DNA of 64,000 nucleotides from assembly GCF_014356525.2 (NCBI RefSeq), contig NC_052511.1, forward strand, positions 49,615,975-49,679,974, given 5' to 3'. Source of the DNA: Nilaparvata lugens (taxonomy: Eukaryota; Arthropoda; Insecta; Hemiptera; Delphacidae). The notes below the pieces were generated by a model. The model saw only the letters and a program-made list of their open reading frames with translations, searched no databases and had not been told where the DNA came from. This document shows, piece after piece, positions 34,466 to 46,002 of this stretch (within the stretch, counting starts at the first letter, position 1; every line of letters begins with the position of its first letter). The translations under genes were made by a program, and so were the position numbers.

Positions 34466-34711
34466 GAAAAAGACTAAGAAATTGTCAAAAAACCACTGAT
34501 TTATTGATAATTAGAAAGACCGGTTTCGGTTATTACACCATTGTCAATCTCTGATAAACTCAAGAAGTTTACCGAACTTCGCAATGATTAACCGAAACCG
34601 GTCTTTCTAATTATCAATAAATCAGTGGTTTTTTGACAATTTCTTAGTCTTTTTCATTCAATATGAATAATTACCACAATATCAACTTCTCAACTACACA
34701 AAAAGTAATTA
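34466..34711. mobile_element. Inverted-repeat element (family E), arms with CCGGTTTCGG core
   Basis: 34466-34535 (GAAAAAGACTAAGAAATTG ... ACCGGTTTCGGTTA) is inverted at 34585-34655, and the right flank extends to 34711 with sequence matching other E copies. The short loop contains ACACCATTGTCAATCTCTG. Inserted in the ACTTGAC array, which continues to 34990. Confidence 0.75.
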
Positions 34712-35109
34712 AATAAATTTGATGAAATAAGAACTTGACAAACTGACTACGTGACGGAAGGAGACCTTGTCAAATGGAAAACTTGGTGAACTGAGAACTT
34801 GCCAGACTGAAATTTGACAAACGGAAAACAGGATTAACTGGAAACTTGACGAATTTAGAATTTCACAAACTGTAAATCTGACAATCTAAGAACTAGACGA
34901 ACAGAAAACTTGCTAGACTGGAAACTAGACAAACGGAAATCAGGATGAACTGAAAATTTGACGAGTTGAGAACTTGACGTACTGAAAACTAGACTTTTCA
35001 CTTATTATATCTTCATCGTAGTGCCTTCTTTTCAATAAACTGTGGAGTAATTTTATGTATACATCCCAATATTGTTATTTAATTATTTTTGTGTTTATTC
35101 TTGTTTTCA

Positions 35110-35261
35110 GATATCTCCGACAGTTCAACTTCTAAATCGATGTCTGATGCAATTTTATCCACTCGCAACGTGTAAGATAAAGCCCGTTAAACTGTTCACC
35201 ATGAAACATCTAAAAAACTAACCAATTTGGAAGAAACAAATTTGAATTAAAAACTACTTGG
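35110..35261 (+). other. Exon-like segment downstream of Pgam5, non-coding or alternative exon
   Basis: A segment of moderate composition lies between a strong acceptor (TTCTTGTTTTCAG) and a perfect donor (TTGG/GTGAGT). All frames contain stops, so it would be untranslated: an alternative 3' exon of Pgam5 or part of an unannotated transcript. Nothing beyond the splice signals supports it. Confidence 0.2.
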
Positions 35262-35384
35262 GTGAGTGAAGAGTGATAAAATTATCATTTTACTATATTT
35301 TCTCTTTGTTTTTTTTTTTTTTGTCAAGCAAAACTATTTCAATTCATTTTTGTGATACTCTGTGCTAGGAAAATATTCAATTAT

Positions 35385-35830
35385 GATGAATCCATGAAAG
35401 TTGTTTATGTATTACTACAGTATCTATGTTATTAAAATATATATTTATAATCCTTGTGATTCATCTTAGGTGTTGTTTCATATGATTTTTGTAATAAAAA
35501 TGCATTTAATAGCTCTCCTTATCTCATCTGAAAACAAACGTATCTGCTATCTCTCTTTTTGTCAATTTTTATCAATGTTTGAACACATTTCTATCTTTTC
35601 ATGGTAATGTTGTTGATGTATTACTACAGTATCTTTGTTATTAAAATATATATTTATAATCCTTGTGATTCATCTTAGGTGTTGTTTCATATGATTTTTG
35701 TAATAAAAATGCATTTAATAGGTCTTCTGAAATGAAATCTCATCTGAAAACAATCGCCTATGCTATCATTATTTTTGTCAATTTTTATCAATGTTTGAAT
35801 ACATATCTATCTTTTCATGATAATGCTAAC
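35385..35830. repeat. Tandem duplication, about 215-bp unit, two copies
   Basis: GTATTACTACAGTATCT...TTATCAATGTTTGAA is present at about 35397-35610 and 35613-35830 with few changes. Confidence 0.8.
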
Positions 35831-36038
35831 CCTTCCAATGGCATTTGAAAGCTGATTGTTTAGTATGTGAATTTTCAATTTCAACTTTTTTAAATCTCAG
35901 GTACTGTACTTATTTATTGATTAATAATTGTTGTAATTCAATTATTATATTCCAATGTATTTTATAAATAAGGCACCGTACTTTGGTACACAATTCAATA
36001 CATTCGAATGTGTTATTCCGATTTGAACTCCATTTTAT

Positions 36039-36218
36039 AAAGCTGCGTTTACACCAAAATTTAAATAACTTAATCCTTATAGATTCTATTAGATTGAACG
36101 GAACTTGACAAACACATATGTTCATCATGTGCATGATAAGTTATGTTCAATCTAAAAGAATCTATAAGGATTAAGTTATCAACATTTTGTTAATAACTTT
36201 GGTGTAAATGCAGCTTAA
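36039..36218. mobile_element. Foldback MITE, 180 bp
   Basis: Ends AAGCTGCGTTTACACCAAA and TTTGGTGTAAATGCAGCTT; arms include CTTATAGATTCTATTAGATT inward. Related internal text occurs in 62866-63009 and 63041-63229. Confidence 0.8.
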
Positions 36219-36894
36219 GCGTTCCCAATTTAGTACTGTATTTTTAGAACTTTAAAATCAGTGATTTATGTCAACTTTCAACTTGAATGGATATATCTGT
36301 AGAATGTGAGTTATTAATAACAATAGTCTATAGTTTCTATCGAAAATAATTTCCAGATTATTATTCATAGCATTTATTATTATTTTAATTAAATTCTAGA
36401 ACAATATTGTGCTAACTCTTAGCTTTAATTAATATTGAAACATAAATGTTCATAGTAATAAGTATTGTGCTTTTATATTGTACTTGAATAATTTTGTAAT
36501 AAAATTGTTCTTCATTTGTAGATTTTATTTTTTGTTTTTACCATACCAAATGTTGGTGAATTGTCATACCTTTTCTCGATATTAATTCATTTATTTATTC
36601 TTTATTGCTGTCGTACATTCATATTTATGAGTTGATCATGAATAATGCTCAATAAAAACGATTTTTGACGTTACAGCATAATCTTCAAAAAGGTATAAGC
36701 TGATATCCATGAATCCTGTATAGCTTTATGATGAAGAGAACAAAAATGAAAAAAATTGTAAATATTCAGGTAAACATCACTTCATATTTGGGATGATGAT
36801 AATAATAATTGTGTAATTTACTCAAATTTTGTCTGAATACATTTTCGCTTTTTGTGTAGTTCAGAAGTTGATATTGTGGTGATTATTCATATTA
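36219..36894. other. No gene seen
   Basis: AT-rich. TTTGTAATAAAATTG at about 36495 resembles a polyadenylation signal but no exon can be tied to it. Confidence 0.35.
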
Positions 36895-39020
36895 AATAAA
36901 AAGACTAAGAAGTTGTCGAAACCGCAGATTTTATTGAAAGTTAGAAAGACCGGTTTCGGTTGTTACACCTTTGTCAATCTCTGATATAATTTGTGTAAAA
37001 TTATAATTAAATTGTAATTGAAGAAGTTTTAGGCAATAGCCTGTTTTTTCTTTTCCGATTCTTGTATTTTTTTGCTAACCTTATAAATAAATAAATAAAA
37101 TAAGTTGAGACTTGGCCCTCCATCCTAAGAAATTACAGGGTTGCCAAATCGTGTAAAATTGCAACTTTCTCAAATTTCCAATTCAACGTCAGAATTGGAT
37201 GTGGAATATCATCTCCGATATCCTAGTAGTGCTAGAAAAGTTTCAGGGATGAAGGATCAAAAGGAAATTTAACTTTTATGATAAAATTGGAAACATCGCG
37301 AAAATTTGTTTTTCTTTTGAATATCACTTCTCTCAGAATCATGAGGCGTCGTAATGCGTAATAATTTTACATCAAATTAACTGGGAGAATGTCTCCTTTC
37401 TATTGGTATCTGGATAATTTTTATCCGACCTATAGTTATTTTTTAATTAATGTTTATGTTCGTCAATGTCGAGACATTTAGAGCAGAAAACATGCAATTT
37501 TCGAAGAAACTTTCTCGCTTTCACACCTACTTATCTTTTGAAACAAAAAAGTTTCTAGCATGTCGAAAATTTATTACGCATTACGACGCCTAATGATTCT
37601 GAGAGAAGTGATATTCAAAAGAAAAACAAATTTTCGCGATGTTTCCAATTTTATCATAAAAGTTAAATTTTCTTTTAATCCTTCAAACCTGGATCTTTTC
37701 CAGCAACTAGGATGATATTCTACATCCAATTCTGACGTTGAATTGAAAATTTGAGAAAGTTGCAATTTTACACGAATTGGCAATCATGTAATTTCTTCGG
37801 ATGGAGGGCCAAGTCTCAACTTATTTTACACAAACTATAGGCTCAACTCACACTTACGCGACTCAGGTCGAGAAGAGACTGCTACTCTAGTCTCTTCTCG
37901 ACGCAGCATGTGTTTTCAAATGGTGACACTCAGACCAGTCGACTCTAGTCTCCGCGACGTCACCATTTGAAAACACAACATGCTGCGTCGAGAAGAGACT
38001 AAAGTCGCAGTCTCTTCTGAGCGCGACTTTAGTCTCTTCTCGACGCAGCATGTGTTTTCAAATGGTGACACTCAGACCAGTCGACTCTAGTCTCCGCGAC
38101 GTCACCATTTGAAAACACAACATGCTGCGTCGAGAAGAGACTAGAGTAGCAGTCTCTTCTCGACCTGAGTCGCGTAAGTGTGAGTTGAGCCTATAGTTTG
38201 TGTAAAATAAGTTGAGACTTGGCCCTCCATCCCAAGAAATTACAGGGTTGCCAAATCGTGTAAAATTGCAACTTTCTCAAATTTCCAATTCAACGTCAGA
38301 ATTGGATGTAGAATATCATCCCCGATATCCTAGTAGTGCTAGAAAATTTTCAGGGTTGAAGGATCAAAAGGAAATTAAACTTTTATGATAAAATTGGAAA
38401 CATCGCGAAAATTTGTTTCTCTTTTGATTATCACTTTTCTCAGAATCATGGGGCGTCGTAATGCGTGATAATTCTATATCAAATTGACGGGGAGAATGTC
38501 TCCTTTCCATTGGTGTCTGGATAATTTTTATCCGACCTATAGTTATTTTTTAATTAATGTTTATGTTCGTCAATGTCGATACATTTCGAGCATAAAACAT
38601 GAAATTTTCGACATGCTACAAACTTTTTTGTTTCAAAAGATAAGTAGGTGGTGAAAGCGAGAAAGTTTCTCAGAAATAATTGAAATAATTTTTCCAATTG
38701 TCAAACGTACTCGGAACAACGTATTTTGGCCTCTCAGGAGTTTCAAAGTCAAGTTAAATTTTCTTTTAATCCTTCAAACCTGGATCTTTTCTAGCACTAC
38801 TAGGATATCGGGAAATTTGAGAAAGTTGCAATTTTACAAGAATTGGCAACCATTTAATTTCTTCGGATGGAGGGCCAAGTCTCATCTTATTTTACACAAA
38901 CTATAAGCATCAGCCTCAGAGTTTATCAGAGATTGACAATGGTGTAACAACTGAAACCGGTCTTTCTAACTTTTCATTAAATCTGTGGTTTTTGACAATT
39001 TCTTAGTCTTTTTATTTAAT
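36895..39020. mobile_element. 2.1 kb composite palindrome of nested inverted-repeat elements
   Basis: Outer arms (36895-36990 and 38930-39020) are family E ends. Inside are two copies of a self-inverted element C (37098-37834 and 38197-38904, ends ATAAGTTGAGACTTGGCCC / GGGCCAAGTCTCAACTTAT). Between them is element D (37835-38196, ends CTATAGGCTCAACTCACAC / GTGTGAGTTGAGCCTATAG), itself made of two hairpins with TTTTCAAATGGTGAC / GTCACCATTTGAAAA arms. No coding sequence. A non-LTR tail precedes C at 37015-37097. Confidence 0.85.
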
Positions 39021-39039
39021 ATGAATAGATTTTGTATTC

Positions 39040-39600
39040 CAGACTATTGTTGTGTAATTTTCACTATTATTGTTTTGTAGAAATTGGAAGTAGTTTTGAG
39101 TAGATATCTCCTTGTAGGTTTTGTTTGGGGTTTATCGAAAGTTTTAACAAGTTTTAGAATCCCGTAGTTTCTTAGTCTCTTTCTCAAATACAGTATCAAA
39201 CTAATACTAACGGTATTATATACCGTATATATACGAATACTGACCACGAATACTGGTTAGAGTGGTCAACTTAGTTGCTACTTTTTTAAATTATTGTAAT
39301 TTGTTATGTTTTTTGTGAAAGGAATCAATAAATTTCAATTTTTCAATATTATGTAGAAAACTGGATTCGCAAGTATCAGTATCAGTTCCCGTGACGTTTC
39401 CTCTTTGGAGTTTTCCTCTCTGGAAGCATTCAGTCTACTGAGTCTAATCGACAAATTGGCAACTGCGCTTCTACCTATGACTCTATTCATCACTGCAATT
39501 GGATGATCTCCCTCCATTTCTCTGCGCCGCATATTCCTCCAAGTCAGAAGTAATTTTGTACGGAGTATAGTAGAGAAAACCTGATATTGGCTACCCTTAC
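39040..39600. other. No gene seen
   Basis: AT-rich; short open frames lack motifs. Confidence 0.35.
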
Positions 39601-39607
39601 TGGTTGG

Positions 39608-41110
39608 TGCAAAGCAGATTGAAAGAGTTAGGTTGTCCACTACGACAGGACAAGTGTGTAGAACATGTGTGAAAGTCCGTTCACACATACTTGTCCTGTC
39701 GTAAGTCGCCACCCTGACAGAGCGCATGCTCAATACTCTATTCCACCTCATGCTGCTTCCATTTGAAATTCATTGGCCGTTTCACACTTACCGATTATAT
39801 TATTGGCAGTTTCACACTTACAGATTGTCGGATGACACTGAGAATATTGTCCTCTGATTGGCTAATTCTCACCAACAGCTGATTCTTAGCCAATCGAAGG
39901 GCAAATTCTCTCATCATCATCCCTCACACTCATTACCCACGCACAAGCCTAAGAGTTATGTGGGCATCACCCTCAGTATTACTAGTAGTTCTGTGAACAG
40001 TAGACCTCACACAGTATTCTCATCCAAAAGTACCTGATTGAAACTATAGATCTTATGGAAATAGAGCAATAGACTGGCTTCTCCACACATCTGTGTAGTC
40101 ACTTGTCAGCTGATTTATGATGAATAATTCTATAGTCTGATTTTACTTTCCCTGCCCTATTACCATAGGTAAGGAAAGTATTGCTTTCCGAAAAAAATTA
40201 AGGTACCCCAATTTCTAAATTTCTATACGTTTCAAGGTCCCCTGAGTCCAAAAAAGTGGTTTTTGGGTATTGGTCTGTATGTGTGTGTATAAGTGTATGT
40301 GCGTCTGTGTACACGATATCTCATCTCCTATTCAACGGAATGACTTGAAATTTGGTACTTAAGGTCCTTACACTATGAGGATCCGACACGAACAATTTCG
40401 ATCAAATGCAATTCAAGGCGGATAAAATGGCAAAAATGTTGTCAAAAACAGGGTTTTTCGCGATTTTCTCGAAAACGGCTCCAACGATTTTGATCAAATT
40501 CATTTATAAGCTCTATCAACTGCTACAAATCCCATATCTGTAAAAATTTCAGGAGCACCGCCCCATCTATGCAAAGTTTGATTTTAGATTCCCAATTATC
40601 AGGCTTCTGATACAATTTAAACAGAAAATTTCAAGTGGAAAGGATTGAGCATAAAAATCTCTACAATTAATGTCCAGTAGCATTTTCACCTACAATTCAA
40701 AATAAACTCGAAATTCGAGAAAATAAGATTATTCAATTGCAAACTGTTGGCAACTGTTGATTCTATTAAATCATTCACTATGAAGAGATAGCAGACCTCG
40801 TGTGTTTCCACAGATTGCAAGAGTTAAGGAGGCCACTAACGACAGGACAAGTGTGTTGAACATGTGTGAATATCCGTTCACACATGCTCGACATACTTGT
40901 CCTGTCGTAAGTTGCCACCCTGACAGAGCGCATGCTCAATACTCTATTCCCCCTCATTCAGCTTCCATTTGAAATCTATTGGCCGTTTCACACTTACCGA
41001 TTATATTATTGGCAGTTTCACACTTACAGATTGTCGGATGACACTGAGAATATTGTCCTCTGATTGGCTAATTCTCACCAACAGCTGATTCTCAGCCAAT
41101 CAAAGGACAA
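39608..41110. repeat. Two direct copies of a 300-bp repeat around a SINE end, H1 and S elements
   Basis: 39608-39905 and 40807-41105 are close copies (GAGCGCATGCTCAATACTC, GGCCGTTTCACACTTACCG, ACTGAGAATATTGTCCTCTG in both). Each starts with a small palindrome built on ACGACAGGACAAGTGTG. Between them: SINE 3' end (to 39975), truncated H1 (39982-40144) and truncated S (40145-40801). Confidence 0.8.
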
Positions 41111-41394
41111 TTCTTGCTTTTTTAGCTATTTATATCAATTTGAGTACTTATCTTGATGCACTCTTCACAAATGATGACTAAAACAGCAAGGGAGTGCAAT
41201 AGTCTGTAGGTTGTACTCTATCATTCTAGCATATATGTTAACTTACCATATATATTATAAATTTAAATTGAATTCTGAGTGTTGGCCTGCAATCGGTAAG
41301 TGTTCAAATTTCCATTCTTGTGAATGAATTGTCTATGGTAAAATATTGACAGAACCAATTTTTCATTTTGTTGATAAATTGATGATTTACTCAC

Positions 41395-41494
41395 TTATTC
41401 TGTTGTTGCTGAGAGAGAGTACTTTGAGATGTGTTGGACCGTTGAGCGAAGTACTTGGTATCAATGTTAGACTGTTATCATTCAACCACAGTTC
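41395..41494 (-). CDS. Extracellular LRR protein, third visible exon (LRRs 4-5)
   Basis: This 100-base exon starts in phase 0 right after the Leu-Arg that opens LRR 4. It reads ELWLNDNSLTLIPSTSL, then LKVLSLSNNRI of LRR 5. Joined to the previous exon it restores a perfect 24-residue LRR. The acceptor is TATTTTCAG at 41495; the donor is GTGAGTAAA from 41394. It ends one base into a codon, which fits the next visible exon more than 17 kb away at 24048. The exon lies just beyond the 175-bp tandem array at 41578-42330, which fills most of the short intron upstream. Confidence 0.85.
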
Positions 41495-41577
41495 CTGAAA
41501 ATACAATATTTATTAAGCATCTCGTACAAGTTGTGAATCAATAAATGAATAATGGGGCCGAAGCTTGAACATTAACT

Positions 41578-42330
41578 ATAGTGAGGTCCATAATATGATT
41601 CAAAACTTCCAAACTTTGAATAAATACCACAAACCATGGGATATATTCTTGTGCTATCACCTATATGATACATTATCACCAAAATATGTTACAGTATAAT
41701 TTCAACGTGATACACAACACCATAATTTGATACAAAACTTCCAAACTTTGAATGAATTTTACAAACCATGGGATATCTTCTAATGCTATATTTTCTCTAT
41801 TGTATCACCATAGATGATACAGTATCACTACAAAAACAGTATCATCACACATGATACAGTATCAAGACAAAATGGTACACAACAAATACCATAGTTTGAT
41901 ACAAAACTTCCATACTAAATGAATTCCACAAACCATCTTCTTATGCTATCTTTTCTCTATTGTATCACCATGGATTACACAGTATCACAACAAAATGATA
42001 CAGTATCACCACAATATGTTACAGTATCACAACACATGATACACTATCATCTCAGCTTGATACACAACACCATAATTTGATACAAAAGTTCCAAACTTTG
42101 AATGAATTCCACAAACTATGGGATATCTTCCTATGCTATCACTATACATGATACAGTATCACCACATAATGATACAGTATCACCACACATGATACAGTAT
42201 CACCACACATGATACAGTATCATCTCAACTTTACAACACAACACCATAATTCGATACAAAACTTCCAAACATTGAATGAATTCCACAAACCATGGGATAT
42301 CTTCTTATGCAATCTTTTCTCTATGATATT
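41578..42330. repeat. Tandem array of about 175-bp units with GATACAGTATCAC subrepeats
   Basis: GATACAAAACTTCCAAACTTTG and CACAAACCATGGGATATCTTC-like phrases recur near 41590, 41710, 41890, 42070 and 42245; between them the 16-base subunit GATACAGTATCACCACA repeats. Fills the intron between LRR exons 42390 and 41494. Confidence 0.85.
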
Positions 42331-42389
42331 ATACAATGTGAAATATATTGAAACAAAATTTCCATTAATTTGTTTTGAATTTCACTCAC

Positions 42390-42637
42390 CCTCAAATTAT
42401 CACAACCCTTAAGGAGTCCCTCTTCTATAGCCTTGATCTGGTTGTCGGACAAATCCAGGACTCTAAGGTTGGACAGTCCATGGAACTCGCTACTAGAGAA
42501 GATGGGGTTGAGGCTGTCTCCCAGAAGATTCCCGCTTAGACGGAGTTCCTGGAGAGAGTCCTGGAGTCCCAGGAACACTCGCTCCGGTAGTCGACGGAGG
42601 GAGTTGTGTGAGAAGTCCATAACTCGGAGGGGTAATC
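42390..42637 (-). CDS. Extracellular LRR protein, second visible exon (LRRs 1-3)
   Basis: The exon encodes three leucine-rich repeats with LxxLxLxxN cores: LRVMDFSHNSL, LQELRLSGNLL and LRVLDLSDNQI. The second repeat is longer (about 29 residues instead of 24) and carries a GDSLNPIFSSSEF insertion. I associate that wording with the chaoptin/artichoke group, but this is memory, not a search. The acceptor is TTATTTCAG at 42638 and the donor GTGAGT from 42389. The first two bases complete the codon left open by the 46209-46471 exon (G+GA = Gly), and the exon ends in phase 0. The upstream intron (42638-46208) holds the 2 kb polypyrimidine tract and two SINE loci. Confidence 0.88.
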
Positions 42638-42774
42638 CTGAAATAATTGAAATAGAACATTATTTAATATCATCGGTTATTCTAGCTCTGACAATGAAAT
42701 GGAACACTTGTGGAGTTATAAAATAGCTGTGATTTTAGATTTAGAAGTAAGTCTGGGTTTCTTTACTACTTCTT

Positions 42775-44735
42775 TTTCTTATTTTTCTTCTTACATTTCC
42801 TGCTATCTTCTTCACCTGTCGTCGTCGTCTTTTTCTTCTTCTTCTTCTTCTCTTCTTCTTCTTCTTTCTTCTTCTTCTTCTTCTCTTGTTCTTCTTCTTC
42901 TTCTTCTTCTTCTTCTCCTCTTTATTTTTTCATCTTCTTCTCCTTCCTTTTCTCCAGCCTCCTTCTACTGTTTCCCCTTCTTCCACCTCCTTCTCTTGTT
43001 TTCTTCTTCCTTTGATCCTGTCTCCTTCCTCTTCTCCTTATTCTTCTACTTCTATATTCTTTTTCTTCTTCTTTTCAATCTACTTCTTCTACTTATTCTT
43101 ATCGCTTGTTGTTGTTGTTCTTCTTCTTCTCCTCCTGTTTATTTTCTTTTATCTTCTTCTCCTTCCTTTTCTCCAGCCTCCTTCTACTGTTTCCCCTTCT
43201 TCCGCCTCCTTCTCTTGTTTTCTTCTTCCTTTGATCCTGTCTCCTTCCTCTTCTCCTTATTCTCCTACTTCTATATTCTTCTTCTTCCTCTTCCTGCTTA
43301 TTCTTCTCCTTCTCCTCTTCTTCTTCTTCTTCTTCTTCTTCTCCTTCTTCTTCTTCTTCTCTTCTTCTTCTTCTTCTTCTTCTTTTTATTCCTCTTGCTT
43401 TTTTCAATCTTCTACTTCTTATCGCTTCTTGTTGTTTCTCTTGTTCTCATTCTCCTACTTTTTTCTTCTTTTCCTTCTTCATCTTCCATTTCCTAATCTT
43501 CTACTTCTGCTCCCTCTCCAGCCTCATTCTTCTACGTCCTCTTCTTCCACCTTCTTCTTTTAAAGGAGGAGATCCTTCTTTTCCTGTCTTCTACTTCTTC
43601 TTCTTCTCCGAAATTCTTTTTTTTCTTCTTCCTCTTCTTCCGCCTCCTTCTCTTGTTTTCTTCTTCCTTTGATCCTGTCTCCTTCCTCTTCTCCTTATTC
43701 TTCTACTTCTATATTCTTTTTCTTCTTCTTTTCAATCTACTTCTTCTACTTATTCTTATCGCTTGTTGTTGTTGTGTTCTTCTTCTTCTCCGAAATTCTT
43801 TTTTTTTTCTTCTTCTTCTTTTCCTTCTTCATCTTCCATTTCCTAATCTTCTACTTCTGCTCCCTCTCCAGCCTCATTCTTCTACGTCCTCTTCTTCCAC
43901 CTTCTTCTTTTAAAGGAGGAGATCCTTCTTTTCCTGTCTTCTACTTCTTCTTCTTCTCCTTCTTCTTCTTCTTTTTCTTCTTCTTTTCAATCTACTTCTT
44001 CTACTTATTCTTATCGCTTGTTGTTGTTGTGTTCTTCTTCTTCTCCTTCCTTTTCTCCAGCCTCCTTCTACTGTTTCCCCTTCTTCCGCCTCCTTCTACT
44101 GTTTCCCCTTCTTCCACCTCCTTCTCTTGTTTTCTTCTTCCTTTGATCCTGTCTCCTTCCTCTTCTCCTTATTCTCCTACTTCTATATTCTTTTTCTTCT
44201 TCTTTTCAATCTACTTCTTCTACTTATTCTTATCGCTTGTTGTTGTTGTGTTCTTCTTCTTCTTCTTTTTCTTCTTCTTCTTTTTCTTCTTCTTTTCAAT
44301 CTACTTCTTCTACTTATTCTTCTACTTCTATATTCTTTTTCTTCTTCTTTCTTCTTCTTCTTCTTCTCCGAAATTCTTTTTTTTTTCTTCTTCTTTCTTC
44401 TTCTTTTCAATCTACTTCTTCTACTTATTCTTATCGCTTGTTGTTGTTGTGTTCTTCTTCTTCTCCGAAATTCTTTTTTTTTTCTTCTTCCTTTGATCCT
44501 GTCTCCTTCCTCTTCTCCTTATTCTTCTACTTCTATATTCTTCTTCTTCCTCTTCTTCCGCCTCCTTCTCTTGTTTTCTTCTCCTTTGATCCTGTCTCCT
44601 TCCTCTTCTCCTTATTCTCCTACTTCTATATTCTTCTTCTTCTTCTTCTTCTCTTCTTCTTCTTCTCCGAAATTCTTTTTTTTTTCTTCTTCCTCTTCTT
44701 CCGCCTCCTTCTCCTTTCCTTTTTTCTCTATTCTC
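42775..44735 (+). repeat. 2 kb polypyrimidine tract with higher-order repeats
   Basis: The plus strand is almost pure C+T, built on CTT with blocks of about 150-250 bases repeated in direct order (TTTGATCCTGTCTCCTTCC, GCTTGTTGTTGTTGT, CTCCGAAATTCTTTT). Long Ser/Phe/Leu open frames are by-products. It lies in the LRR intron 42638-46208. Confidence 0.95.
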
Positions 44736-44817
44736 TCTTTCTCCTGATCAGAGCTTTCTGCTATTATATAATAATAATTATTAATCTGTCATTTTCAAAC
44801 TACCTACTAATTTTTAC

Positions 44818-45360
44818 AGATGGAATTAAATAGAGAATACATTAATTCAAATGCTAATTAATATATGATTATTATTATTTAACGAAAATCCTAAATAAAT
44901 GCTGAAAATCACCCCGGAGACCTCTGCTACTGCAGACATTGACAACAGGGTTAACAGCTAGATGGAAATTCGATGAGAACTACTATCCAAAAATTAGTTG
45001 CCAGCCTTGATTTGCAGCATTTATTTAGGATTTTCGTTAAATAATAATTATATATTAATTAGCATTTGAATTAATGTATTCTCTATTTAATTCCATCTGT
45101 AACTGGTTGGCCGCTGTGGCTCCGTATAAAATGAGCGCTGCTATCCAGAGATTGTCAGTTTGGTGTAAGGGCAAGCATACCTGACTAGCAATTGGGAAGT
45201 ACCGGATTCGATTCCCGGGCTGGCAACTAATTTTTGGATAATAGTACTCATCGAATTTCCATCTAGCTGTTAACCCTGTTGTCAATGTCTGCAGTAGCAG
45301 AGGTCTTCGGGGTGATTTTCAGCATTTATTTAGGATTTTCGTTAAATAATAATTATATAT
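44818..45360. mobile_element. tRNA-derived SINE (plus) with an inverted partial copy
   Basis: Plus copy 45103-45360 with GTATAAAATGAGCGCTGCTA, A-box-like TTGGTGTAAGGGC and B box GGATTCGATTCCC; the minus partial copy at 44876-45005 lacks the tRNA part. Same family as 4740-5600. Confidence 0.75.
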
Positions 45361-45769
45361 CTACTAATTTTTCTACTCTTAATTGCATTAGGCTAACTCT
45401 TTTTTTTAATCCAAGTTATGTCAGATTAACTTATCAAATTTTTACACAATACTATTTTGTTTTCATGATACTATTGTTTATTTTGTTTAATTATGTACAT
45501 ATATTTTGTAATGCTGTTTTTGTGCAATGGGTCTGTCGAAACCTAGCACAGCAATCAATAAAATCAATCAATCAATCTCCTTCTTCCTCTTATTCCGTCT
45601 CCTTCTTCTTCCTCCTATCATGCCTCCCTCTTCTCCTCCTCATACTTCTCCTTCATCTCCTGTCTTCTTCTTCTTTTTCTTCTTCTTCTTCTTCTTCTTC
45701 TTTTTCTTCTTCCCCTCTCTCTTCTCCTCCTGGCTTCCTCTTGTTCCCTATTCTTATGAAAATAATATC

Positions 45770-46002
45770 GTGTGACCTGGCTGGCTCAGGTCTGGTGTCA
45801 GAGTTTTCAGGTTGCAACTGATCAATTTCAGGGCCTCTGACATGACCCAACGACTGCTTTTTAGGCAGCCGGGACCGACGGCTTAACATGTCCATCCGAA
45901 ACACGGGAGTGGCCCGAGAAAAATATCTTACCCGGGCTGGGATTTGAACCCGGGCCTTTGGATTACAAAGCCAGCATCTAATCCACTCGACTACGGCCAC
46001 TC
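45770..46002 (-). mobile_element. tRNA-derived SINE with conserved central domain
   Basis: The minus strand starts GAGTGGCCGTAGTCGAGTGG, has a tRNA-like cloverleaf order with anticodon loop TTTGTAA (Thr-type) and B box GGGTTCAAATCCC, then the core TTTCGGATGGACATGTTAAG and CCGTCGGTCCCGG. A CT-rich run (45655-45735) lies next to it. Confidence 0.8.

Noticed and set aside
42699..44833. Long Ser/Phe/Leu frames (up to 275 codons)
   Set aside because: Low-complexity translation of the polypyrimidine tract.
45884..46002. tRNA gene (Thr-like)
   Set aside because: It continues into a SINE core domain; the tRNA part is diverged and shared in layout with other SINE copies.
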